A stretch of DNA of 64,000 bases, taken from Allium sativum. Its lineage: Eukaryota > Streptophyta > Magnoliopsida > Asparagales > Amaryllidaceae. The translations under genes were made by a program, and so were the position numbers. Positions within the stretch are counted from its first letter, which is position 1. The number at the start of each line of letters is the position of its first letter. Location of the stretch: NCBI GenBank assembly GCA_030737875.1, contig CM060918.1, positions 882,984,403 to 883,048,402 of the forward strand. The letters are read 5' to 3'. The notes below the pieces were generated by a model. That model was given only the letters and a program-made list of their open reading frames with translations, did no database searches and was not told the origin of the DNA. Shown piece by piece: positions 24,444 through 35,900 of the stretch.

Positions 24444-26415
24444 TGTAATGACCCGGGGTTTTTGGTAGGCTTTTCAACCATCCCTCATCCCCCAAGGCAG
24501 AGGGCTAACCTCCCTCTGTGGCTTACAAAGGTACCCCAACTCCATGCTTTACGGCCAGCCTCTCGACTCGACCAACCCGCTATATTGCAGGACCTGTAGG
24601 GGTAAGAGTCTCCCGTTCGCTACCAAACCACGAAGCGAGAACCCCCTATCAGACGTACCAGTTAAGCAACATGGACTGGTGTAAGTAAACTCAAATCATT
24701 TGATTTAACTTTCAAAATTCTATTGAAATAAATGATAATCAAAAGACCGATCCACACATATACACGGATGGCTTTTACCTTACGATAACCCAAATCATTT
24801 GTAAAACAATATTATTCTGACACTATAATAATGTGTAACACAAGTAATACCAGTCTAGTAGAAATGCTTGCATCTAACGTTCTACATATATAATATACAA
24901 TCAAAACAGCAGGCTCTAATTTAGGGAATGGATTCCAACTATGACAAGGTATGGATCCACCTTTCGCTCAGTGTACTCTAGAAGCGATACACTAGAGTTC
25001 AACAAGAACGTCTCGCAACTCGACCACACATGATCGACCACTCATTTCGCTTGAGTGTATCGAATATATTGTCACCTTACAGTTGGTAAACCAACATAAC
25101 CATTCCCGGGAGATACAAAATTGAAAGAAATAACAAATATGAATATTCTCTAGATGGTGACAATATACCCTACTTGGTTGCGAACCACTTAGCCATGCTG
25201 CCTGCCCGATTTCTGTCATTTCCCAGTTGATGAGGCTTGAGGTTATAACGTATCTCTATACAGATCACGTTTTCATTTACTTTGAATGCCACATCATCAT
25301 ACCCTTCAAATCAGAAATTGATTTCCCCAAAAATACCACGGGTATAAGCTAAGAGAAACGAATTCCTCCGCCACCAACATAAATGCGTTTGAAACGATCA
25401 ACTTACGCGATCTACCAGATATACTCTGTCAGACATTCGTCCATTCAAGTTGTCCTGGGACTCGACAAACAGAAGGCACTATTCCGTACACCCATCCTAG
25501 GCAATCTCTACCTAGGACTTATACAACAGCCCTTGCACTTTACTCCGTTTTCAATTTGTCTTCGACCTATTTGACTCGAAATGCTAACGCCCATACGGAG
25601 TGATTTTTTGGATAAGAATCCAACCGGTCTCTCCATATTGACGACGGAAAAATGGTCAAAACTTTGATATTTTGTGTTTAACTATCAAAGAAAAACACGT
25701 GTGCAAACAACGATATTATTTCCAGATGGAAATTTTATTGATCAATCATCATTTAACATTTATCTCTTTACTTCATTAATTTACTTATCTCCTATTTCCA
25801 TATATTCTAAATTCTTATTTTCTATTTTCAGAAAACATTTCTGATTCTTATTTGGAAAACATTTCCAAGACTCCTTCATTGGATTTAAACTGATGTTTTA
25901 AATCAAACATCGCCATGCCAACTCAAACCATTTCACTCATTAACTAAATTCACTTAACCATCATTCACTATCAAACCTTACCATTCCTTAGTTAAGAAGG
26001 AAGTCAATCAAGTTGGGGTTAGTTACCTCTCAGACCTTAACTGAACAATGTTTTAACTTCGAAATAGTTAAAGTTTATCTTTTAAATCTTTAACAAACTT
26101 CCTTACGTAACTCTCTTTCGAATAAGTCTCTATTTGATAACTCTTTCCTTCGGATAAACTATATCCGATAATCTCTCTTCTTCGAATAACCTATATTCGA
26201 ATAACTCTATTCAATTAACACTATTCGATTAACTCTAATCGATTTACTCTTATCTGTTAGCTCTATTTGATTAACTCAATTCTATTATCTCGATTTGATT
26301 AACTCTATTGGATTAACTCTATTTGATTTACCCTACTGGATTAACTCTATTCAATTAACTCTAACTATTTACTCTTATCAATTAACTCCTTTTGAATAAA
26401 CTATATTCGATTAAC

Positions 26416-26690
26416 TCCTTTCGAATAACTAATATTCGATTATCTCCTTTTGAATAACTAATATTCGATAACTCCTTTCGAATAACTAATATTCGATAAC
26501 TCCTTTCGAATAACTAATACTCGATAACTCCTTTCGAATAACTAATATTCGATAACTCCTTTCGAATAACTAATATTCGATAATTTCTTTCGAATAACTA
26601 ATATTCGATAACTCCTTTCGAATAACTAATATTTGATAATTTCTTTCGAATAACTAATATTCGATAATTTCTTTCTCTATTCGAATAAAC
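26416..26690. repeat. 28-bp minisatellite, about nine units
   Basis: Units like TCGAATAACTAATATTCGAT followed by AACTCCTT, with starts at 26421, 26451, 26478, 26506, 26534 and 26562. Each unit contains the palindromic parts TTCGAA and ATTCGAAT. Looser derivatives (GATTAACTCTA, TTCGAATAACTC) extend from about 26090 to 27020. Confidence 0.85.
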
Positions 26691-27259
26691 TGTATTTGAT
26701 TAATTCTCTTATTCGAATAACCTTATTCGATAATTCTTTCTTCGAATAAACTATATTCGAATAACTCTAATCCGACTAACTCTAATTCAATTAACTCTAT
26801 TCGAATAACAAATATTCGACTAACTCTTGCTTGATTAACTCTATTCGAATAACTCTAGTTCGATTTAACTCTAATCGATTAACTCTAACTGATTAACTCT
26901 AACTGGTTAACTCTAACTCTAATCGATTAACTCTAACTCTAATTGATTAACTCTAATTCTAATCGATTAACTCCTCTAAATCATTTTGATTAACACATTT
27001 TGATTAATTCCTTTGATTAACTCTACGTCCATATTCAGTTTCAAATATCAATGTTGAAATTGATTCTTAATTCTCTATATAAGCCCTGACTTAGATATTC
27101 TATTTAACCAATAAAAATATTTTATTTAATTTATAAAATTTTATTTATAAATTAATCTTCTCAATCTATTGGTTACAACAAATTCTATATAAAATCTTTG
27201 CTTTAAATCCATATCGTGTTATACCCGTATGCGAAGCACGGGTCTAAACTTTCCTGATG

Positions 27260-27860
27260 TAAAATTCTATTCATTTGCCAAATATTTCCTTATATGACAT
27301 TCTTTTCATTTCCCAATAAACCCTTTTATAACTCTATTTATTTCCTAAATAAATATTTCCTTTTTTATAACTCTATTTATTTTTCTAAATAAATATTTCC
27401 TTTATAATTCTCTTTGTAAATGTTTTACAAATATCTCCTTTTTAAATCTGTTTGTAAATGGTTTACAAATACTCCCTTTTCAATTACATAAATTATTTTC
27501 TAAATAAATATTTCTTTTGCTATTTGTTTCACAATATTTTCCTTTTATATTTGTTTCACAAATATTTTCCTTTTATAACTTATCATTCGATATTATAATT
27601 TTTTTCTTTTAAAAAAATCCTTTTCCTTTTATATATAAAATCCATTGATTTCATAAGAAACCCCTTTTTATTTTCCAAACTATTTCTTTTTCTATTTGTT
27701 TTACAAATATTTCTTTTCCTATTTGTTTTACAAATATTTCTTTTTCTATTCTATTTATTTCTAAATAAATCCTTCCATAATATCCTTTGATGTTATAAAT
27801 ATTCTCTTTACAAAATCCTTTGATTTTATAAACATTTCATTTTCAATATACGTTTTTGAA
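27260..27860. repeat. AT-rich degenerate tandem repeats
   Basis: Repeated TATTTGTTTTACAAATATTT and CTATTTATTTCTAAATAAAT blocks, each nearly palindromic. No coding. They lie directly left of the part shared with the left LTR. Confidence 0.6.
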
Positions 27861-30299
27861 AATTCCCTTTTATCATTTTGGTATTTCTTATGGTATTTAA
27901 CATACCATATAACAATGATAAATATTATCCAAACGCACATAATCTACAATAGATTATATATCACATCATATATCACAATACATGAATAACAGTAAAATAA
28001 ATTTTGAGGAATCCAGTTGGATCCCTCCAACCTGTTTCCCTGCATCCACAGATGTTACACAATATAATTCACATCAATTTCATTTCAATATGAAATATTT
28101 CTGCTAAACAGAATCAATATTTGATTAATGAATTATATATATCGTTAACTATAATTTCAACCAATACATATGCAGTTCAACCAAATAGTTAACACACATC
28201 AATCAACAGATAATTATCAGTTCTAAGAATATGTTATAAAAATATAGCTGTTCAGAGTTGGTGAGTTTACTCACATTGGACGATCATCATTAATAATGAT
28301 AACCATCGCTTGATTCAGACGGACAATTTATTTTACAATAAACTATAACGAGCTCCGATTCACTCCCAGTCAGTTCCATTGTGTAGCCGTCGTCCATACG
28401 ATCCTGACGGATCTTGTTTTATTGAATTTCGTTAACATATGATGAAGTTATTCAATTTACAAGCTTTTAAACAATTTAAATTCAAATGAACTAATTCCAT
28501 TCGCCATTTGGCCTCACCCTTCAAATAAAAACCGGCCCAACTACCTCTAAAGCCCAAACCCACTGATCCTTCTTCTTCCTTCGCACAAACAAATCCCAAC
28601 TCCAGGATTCCAAGCCGCCCCTTCCATCATTTACAGTGCGACATCCTCCTTGTATCTCCACTTTGATTCCACCATAGAACCCCTCTCCACCTTCACACCA
28701 ATTACACTCCCATTCCCTTTAACTCGCTCCTTTCTTGAAGGTTCCGACATACCAGCGCAAGTCACGGTATCAGCAAATGGATCGACATTATTAAATTCCA
28801 GAAATTCCCAAAAATTTATGAAGTGTTATTTCACTTCCTAATTCCAGAAACAAACTCAGATCGAGCTCAATCCTCTTGAAATTCTTGATATCTCGAACCC
28901 TAGGACTAATGAGATGGCGTTGGAAAAATGTCGAGACTCCAACACTTGATCGCATGCACTAAAAATGGTACGAGAGTGAAGAGTAGTTGGCCAGGAATCC
29001 AAATATATGTATCTTGGCATTTATAGGATTTTGTTACTATTTCTTTTGGATTTTTGAAAGAGGATGTTCTTCATGTTTTGAAGTTTCTGAGTGGCGGCTT
29101 ATGAGAACGAATTTATAAAAGGGACGTGATTTTTGTGTGGCTGAAAAGGATGAGTGCGTGGCCTTTTCTAGGCCTTAGAAGGGTTTGAGATATTTTATTT
29201 TTATTTTCATTTATTTGTTTCTGCACTCTAACAATCCCTACGAACACACACGATACTTAAAAATCATGAAAATTGACGTACATCTACAGTTTGACATTAC
29301 GAACCCAATGAAACTGGTTTTGTCGAATTCAGACTCCGTTTGCTCACACAACATATTTTTAACTATCAAAATATTGACTATTTTTCAGATTAAAATCCCA
29401 TACGGCCACATACTGACTCTAAAAATCATGAAAATTGAAACCTAACAAAAATTTAATATTGCGGATCCAACAAAATTAGTTTCGTCGAAAACAGAGGTCG
29501 TTCGCAAAACTGGCTATTTTTAAAGATCTAAATAAACCCTTTTTAAATATAAATATATTTAAAAATAATTAAATTTAATATTTATAAATAAATATTATCG
29601 TATATGTGTTCACATACGATACCATACAACTCTAAAATATCCCTATCTGGATTTATAGCTCGATATTTCAAAGTTCCCAGTTATATCGATATTCGAGTTA
29701 TATTAAATTTCTTTTATAATATAAATAAATCGATATAAATTATAAAGGAATTCCACGACGACTTTTCTAAAATTTGATTTGGACATAACTCAAAATCTAC
29801 ACAATGAAATCCCGATTTTTCTCTTCCACTAGAAAAATATACTTCACCAGCTCCTAACTTTTCTTGTTTCACAGAAATCCGATTTAAAACGGACCCTGTA
29901 TATCTAGTTGAAGTTCAAATCGCCAAATAGCGAACTACCGCGCCATTTCGAGCTCGAATTTAATTAAAATATAATTTATACGTTCGACTTCGTTTATATA
30001 ATATGTTCGCTAATATAATTCAACTCTAAACTGAATTATATATTTTGAATAATCCAATTCACACTATATTGTGAATTCCATTATTTTTGATTATTTCTGA
30101 ATTAAATATTTTATTCTATTATTTAAATTAATTAATTAATCTATATAATTTAATTAAATAACCATTTAATTCTCTAAATCCCTATTTAAATAATTAAATA
30201 AATTAATTATATATCGTTGAAAATATGGGTCGTTACACCTTATTTGGGTTAAACATGGTGCAATTGATGCTTTTGTTTTTTCTCTCATTCTTTGAAAGC

Positions 30300-31560
30300 T
30301 TGTGGAGACTTTTGGGGAACCCTCGTGGAAGTCCAGCACTGAGCATCATTTAAATTATTTTTTCCAAGGTGTCACAATCATTTGTTGCATGCCCATTTGC
30401 TTTATGGTAGTTGTAGTATTCTCCTTCTAGGTTGGGTTCGGGCTCTCCGCATGCCTCTCATGTATTAAAGAAGATTATGTCACCTTTTTCCTTCAAAAAG
30501 ATATATGAGAGGGGTTTGTTTCAATCTGAGTAACTATATCCAGTTATATTTTCCTTTTCTTTTCCTCTACTTGCATCTTTCTCTGACCTTTGCCGGGCTG
30601 ATTGATATTAAATATTACTTGTCCTTGTCTTTTAAAACACTTTTTTTTCATCTAATCTTTCTTCCATTTAAATAAATTTATCCGCTAGAGAATAAAAGTC
30701 GGTGAGTCTGTTATGCTCTTCCAAATAAAGATCTTTCCAAAAAGGTGATGACTTGATCAACCTCGAACGCACCATTATCAGCTTTTGTTCAACGGTAGCC
30801 CCTATTATTTTCAACGACTCCTCGTGAAATCTCTCCATTAATCATTTAGTGATTCTTTTGTCTCTTACTTGATCTTGGCTAACTCAAAATGTCTAATCAT
30901 TGTATTCTTCTGCATATGGAAATGTGTACTGAGCAGGGAAGAATTTTTTTCCTAAGTGTTAATAATTGACCCTCAATAATACATATGTCATTCATTTTCT
31001 GCTTTATAAAGAGTAGTCGGGAAGAATTTACATCCGATTGCTCGTGAGGCATCATATCGATTCATATAAATTTTTAAGAGATATATATGTTCATTTGGGT
31101 AAGAGGTTCCTTCATGCTAATGTGGTGGTATCTTTGTATCACATGGGATTTGGAAAGACATTATATCTTTCGAGCGAAGAATTCCCTATAGTTCTTGATC
31201 TTTTCCTAGCTCAAAAATTTCATCCTTAGATACTTCTTCTTTCCCCAGCATAGGTCTATCTTTCAATGCCTGTCTTCTTTCGTACCTAGCTAAACCACTT
31301 GGTCATTCAGAAGAGGGTTCTACTCGGCTTTCTTCACTTTGCAGCGCTAAAGTTCTGGATTCTGCTTCGAGTAGTTTCGAGGGTTCCTGAACCAGACCCT
31401 TCTCAAAGAGTTTCTTGTTGCATCAATTTATTGAGCCAAAATTTTAACTTCAATCTTGCCACTAAGTTCTTTTATTAAAATTGAGGATTGTCCTACCTCC
31501 ATACTTGCCGGATCAAAACTGAAGATGATACATTCTCTAAAGTCCCAAACTGAGCAAATT
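30300..31560 (-). pseudogene. Broken gag of a - Tat-like element
   Basis: Read on -, from right to left: MEVGQSSILIKELSGKIEVK near 31430-31510, a capsid part with LMERFHEESLKIIGATVEQK near 30770-30850, DLYLEE and LTDFYSLADKFI near 30670-30740, and a zinc-finger-like YHKANGHATNDCDTLEK at 30365-30420. These match the order of Tat-lineage gag. In-frame stops and frameshifts are present. In the zinc-finger-like block a tyrosine stands where relatives usually have the first cysteine. The copy stops at 30238, where another LTR abuts it. No pol is left. Open frames on + here are shadows. Confidence 0.65.
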
Positions 31561-31603
31561 TTAGGCTGATATTTACCTTTGACTCCGTTGTCCTGTCGCT
31601 TAA

Positions 31604-32622
31604 TGTTGACACACTTTTTGGTAAAAGCTGTCACACTGAATATCTGGATAACATCGCGCTCGGATATGGAGAACGTTGTCAGAAGACAGAAAGAGATTTG
31701 GTCAAAGTCGCATCATCAACAAAGAACTGCTCGGAACTCCTACCAGATGACCTTTTCTGGGCTCGAAAACAACGATTATGGAGCCGATCTCTATAATTCT
31801 TGTAGCTCTCTAAATTAGCTTCAGTTTGAGCTTTGGTTTGGCTCAATCGGCCTTACGGTTTGAAAGTTATGCCCGTTTCCATAAACTAGTGTAATCTGGC
31901 AATTTCCTGGATAATGCAACGAAGCGTCACACGATCAGAGTATGGCTCATGCACCCTCAGATCGCCCCTCATTGGATCACCCCCCTCGGCTTGTGATGCA
32001 CCTCATCTCATGAAGCACCTCGTCTCGTGAGGCACCCCGACTCGTGGAGCACATGTAGACTACGATCTGACCACTCCAGCTCGTCACCACTGAACCACCG
32101 ACTCGGCTCGCCCTATATGACCACGACCCGACCCCCAAACCTTCTCCTGCGCAGCTAGTTCTGACCTATTCTCAATGCTATTCGCTCTCCTATTTTCCCG
32201 GATTGGATGCCACGTACCCCATCACGAACCAGTCTTCCCAAAAGCTCTCCTACAGCTATAAATACACCATTTGAAGGCATTTCAAGGATCTTTGGGCTCT
32301 AACTCCTCACATCTTCCCCCATTGCTCTCTGCAAAACATTTTTAGCAGCAAAGGAGCTAAACTCCATATCATAACATGAGAATTTCATGTATATTCTTAT
32401 GATTTCCTACCACTTTTCATTGTAAACACGAGGATTTCGTGTATAAACCGAGAGAATTGTACTTGTAACTTCTTAGGATTTAAGAAGAGATAAAGTGGAC
32501 ATAGGCTTGGTTTGAGCCGAACCACTATAAAAACTTCGTGTGTCTCCTCTTTATTTACTTTTTTCTGCACTCTATGATTTGTGATCTGCATTTGGGTGTT
32601 AGGTCCAGGTTTTGGTCTAACA
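31604..32622 (+). repeat. Solo LTR of Tat-like family, imperfect TSD
   Basis: 1019 bp, starts TGTTGACAC and ends GGTCTAACA. CTTAA (31599-31603) and CTTAT (32623-32627) flank it, 4 of 5 bases alike. TATA at 32249-32258 (CTATAAATAC). Its downstream half matches 12319-12679. It sits between gag and primer site of the - element, which explains why a + promoter lies there. Confidence 0.6.
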
Positions 32623-32670
32623 CTTATGATTGAAGAGAAAATAAGGTGTTGGAGGTTTGATCCTTCCTTC

Positions 32671-32682
32671 TAGCACCAAAAA
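32671..32682 (-). promoter_or_regulatory. Primer-binding-like site of - Tat-like element
   Basis: The complement reads TTTTTGGTGCTA, directly next to the LTR at 32683. A TTTTGGCGC-like start is usual in Tat-type elements. The exact tRNA is not assigned. Confidence 0.45.
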
Positions 32683-34239
32683 TGTTAACCATAAAAATGG
32701 TCAACACCCCAAAATGAGATAATTATGCCTAAGCTTCGAAAGTAAGACCTCTCATGTCGGAAAGACTTCTAATATTCAAGTAATATAAGTGATTAGGAGC
32801 TGTGACCCTTTCGGGTTATAGTTAACGGAAAAAGTGGTAAACAAGATATTGATGAAAACATCATTTTCCTTACATAATTCAGTTTTTCTCTTTATTTATC
32901 ATTTCATATAAGTGTAAGCTTTTCAGAATTGATATTGAGAAAAACCCCCAATTTGTTTAGAAATCAGTGTTTACGCTTTATAATTTGAATATAGATGTTT
33001 AGAAATAAGGGGAAACTGGTCTGGATTCTAGACCCCGAAGGCGATATTTATAGGTGCAGGTTGACCGCCTTCCGTCCTGATACCTTCGCTCTCCGGCTTT
33101 TGATGGAATCGAAGAGGTAGTCTGACGATAGTTCCTTGAGTTTCGATTCTTGAGGTGGTTGTCTTCACTATATGAAGTGATGCAGCAGTAGTCCCAAAAG
33201 GCAGCTTCAAATAGACTTTTGACCCAATATGTGGGAAGCATCGATCTTTTGCAGATGCTTGCTGTTTCTGTTGATTGGTATTTTGGTGTACATAGAAGAA
33301 AGCCTTCCCCAAAGGCCTTTTCCTCAATGCTTTCTTCAAGTCCATCCTCAAGGTGTTGTTCCTGAGTCAAATGACTATTGATGAGCATGGGTTGATTTCC
33401 TGAATTAAGTACTTTGGAGGGGTGCGATAATTTTTGGTGGTAACTTTCTAGAGTGATGCTCTTTGGGTGTTTGGGTTACCGAAAAACCTCCTGGTTGAGC
33501 TTAAGGATTCTCTAGGCTATTTAAAAAGTGGTCTTCTTGATGACTCTTATTGATGATGTCTATTTTGTCCTTTCGTTGAGCTTAAGGATTCTTTTGGAGG
33601 GCGACATCTCTTTTTAGTGTAATCTTGGAATCCTACCAAAGGATTTACTTCATCATCTTTTGATCTTAACCTGATTGTGAGTGTGTCTGTCTCACCGAAG
33701 GAATCTTCATTGTCTTCATCTATCTTTAGTCTGATCGAGCCCTTATTTGGACTCCTTAGAAAGGGTAGTGATGTTATCAGAAGTACGATTATGTTTCTTT
33801 CTGCCTCTTTATTAAGTACGTTGTGACTTGTGCAAGTGTAAATGTATCCCTCTGTCCTTGCCGAATGGCTTTCTTCGTTGTTTTTTGTTCACGTATGGCT
33901 TCCTATATCACATTTGGAACCTTAGAGGCGCTTTCATTTATTTGAAAGGCTTGTTCCACTCTTGAATGGGTTGTTCTTAAATGTTCCTTTATGACCTTCA
34001 CTTGCTTCACACTAATGCTTCCGACAACTAGTGCTTGATGATTTCGATGGTTCTTTTTAACTCTCTGAAGGCTTGTTTCTCAGGCTTTTCTTGTTGGTGC
34101 CTTCAGTGAGGACCTTTCAATACTTCAGAAGGTTCTTTTTGGTTCTTCTTGAAGTTATTTCTTATTTTTATAGATGCTTTTCTTCTAGTCGTTCTGACCT
34201 TCTTTCATACCTTAGGTTGAGTAGATATTTTGGTTAACA
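32683..34239 (-). repeat. 5' LTR of - Tat-like element
   Basis: 1557 bp bounded by perfect inverted ends TGTTAACC (32683-32690) and GGTTAACA (34232-34239). The complement of 33043-33054 is CCTATAAATATC, a TATA box that places the transcription start about 340 nt before the LTR end, a normal R-U5 length. The - open frame at 32999-33388 lies across R and is not recognised as a protein. CTATT at 34240-34244 would be the right target copy, but its partner is lost. Confidence 0.65.
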
Positions 34240-34504
34240 CTATTGGACACCGAGTAAGAAAGCGCCTAAGTTTGGAAGGAATAAAGGAAATTCCTGCTGC
34301 TATAACCATATGATAACTAGCCATGAAATCAACTGTTGCATAACACTCGAGAAAGTGATTATCTACTTCATTAAACAAGGAAAGATCAAAGAATTTGTAA
34401 GATATTGCTAAGTGAATTTACTAAAAGTTTAATTTTGACGCAAAAAATAAGAAATTCTAAATGGCTAAAGATGAAATACCTCTTAATTATAGATAACCTT
34501 AAAA

Positions 34505-34800
34505 AGTCCTTGGTATACCAAGGCGCAACACGAAAGGGAGGAGGGTTAAGCTTGGGGATATGCGCCCACTCTCACTAAAGTCCTTGGTATACAAAGGCTC
34601 TTCCTTAGAGAACAAGGAGGGGGAAAGATCGGGGACAAATGCCTAACACCCATCAAAGCCCTTAGAATATGCAGGGTGCCACCTGGAGGGAGGAAGGGTA
34701 AGCTTGCGAATACATGCTCGGCACTCGTCAGCCCATAGTACATCTAAGGCGCCCTCTGGAGAAGGGACAAGTAATCCCTTGGTCCTGCCAAAACTAGCCC
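34505..34800. repeat. About 75-bp tandem repeats, four units
   Basis: Unit starts at 34505, 34579, 34657 and 34730 (AGTCCTTGGTATAC-like, then a GGAGGG-rich part, then GCTTG...GCCCACTC). They are diverged and GC-richer than the surroundings. Open frames on both strands at 34546-34999 arise from the repeat and are not genes. Confidence 0.6.
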
Positions 34801-35065
34801 AGCCAAGGTTCAGAATGAAGCACACTCTACTTTTGTTCTTTTTAAGAGCAAGTCCTGCTTCTACTTCGGCAAAGCACATCCTGCCTATGCTCAAAAGTGA
34901 GTACGCTTTACCACTTATTACGCCTCGTCCTGTAGAAGGGATCAAATGCTCAAAAGGATAGCTTAAAGAAAGTCCTGCTTCTGTTCGATAGAAGAACACT
35001 CCTACCTTTGCTTAAAGAAAACAATTTTCTAAAAGTTTGAAGCAAACTATGGTCTTCTATTTTTT

Positions 35066-35570
35066 TGAAAGAGGTTCGATCTTCTATTATTTCCAGAAGT
35101 AGATTTTTGGTCTACTATTATTTAAATACACGAGTCTAGGTCTCTTCTCTTTTTATTTTTGTCGAAAGAGGTTCCGATCTTCTATTACTTCCAAAAATGG
35201 ATTTTAAGACTTCTATTATTAAATACTTGAATCTGGGTTTTAGATCTTCTAATGTACAAAAGAGGTTTCAGATCTTTTATTATTTCCAAAGGTGCATTTC
35301 TGGACTTGTATAATTTAAATACCCAAATTTGGGTCTTGGTCTTCTTATTATTGCTGAAAGAAGTTTCGGTCTTTTATTATTTTTATAAGTGTATTTCTGG
35401 ACTTCTATTTTTAAATACTCGAATATGAGTTTCAAGTCTTCTAAATTTCCAAAGATTCTCTTATTTCTAGAAGCGGACTTCCGGGCTTCTATTATTTTAA
35501 CACCCGAGTCTGAGTTTTGGGCCTCCTAATCTTTACATAGAAAGGTTCCAACTCCTCTACTATTTCCATT
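35066..35570. repeat. About 95-bp tandem repeats, five units
   Basis: Units begin near 35071, 35168, 35262, 35360 and 35450 with GAAAGAGGTTCCGATCTTCT-like text. Each contains TTATTTCCAGAAGTG, GGACTTCTATT and AAATACTCGAGTCTGGGTTT. Divergence between units is high. No coding. Confidence 0.65.
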
Positions 35571-35900
35571 TTTTTTTTCATATTTAAGGTTTATGTATCA
35601 GTAAATAAGCTTTAAATAAAAGGGAAGTCTTTTGGATCTCGAGACAATAGCTTTGACATCCAATTATTAAGAAAACTGCTATGCCCAAATTTAGGCTTAG
35701 GAGTAATCATAATAGTGATAAAGATCCTAATATTGCATTAGTTACTTGAATCTACATATCAAAAGTATGATTATGGATTTGAATACTTGACTAACATCAA
35801 TGTTGCAAAGGCTAACAAACTCGTGTGCTGAAAAAATAAGGTAACAAAAAATGCAGGTGTTGTAAGTTCGAACTTACGGGTTACATAGAAGTAAAAGCCT
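35571..35900. other. No feature seen
   Basis: AT-rich DNA between the tandem array and the - strand coding remnant. I see no ends, repeats or motifs. Confidence 0.4.

Larger units (their letters stand above)
24444..30237 (-). repeat. Right LTR (5' LTR) of the - element, expanded by repeats
   Basis: Starts TGTAATGACCCGGG and ends ...ATGGGTCGTTACA. The last 2358 bp match the left LTR. The outer 3.4 kb (24444-27879) has no counterpart there and includes the 28-bp minisatellite. TATA on - lies near 29020 (same context as at 18524). The open frame at 28650 is the complement of the 18134-18460 region and is not a gene. The whole is unusually long for an LTR, so part of 25700-27880 may be a separate expansion or insertion. 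Confidence 0.65.
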
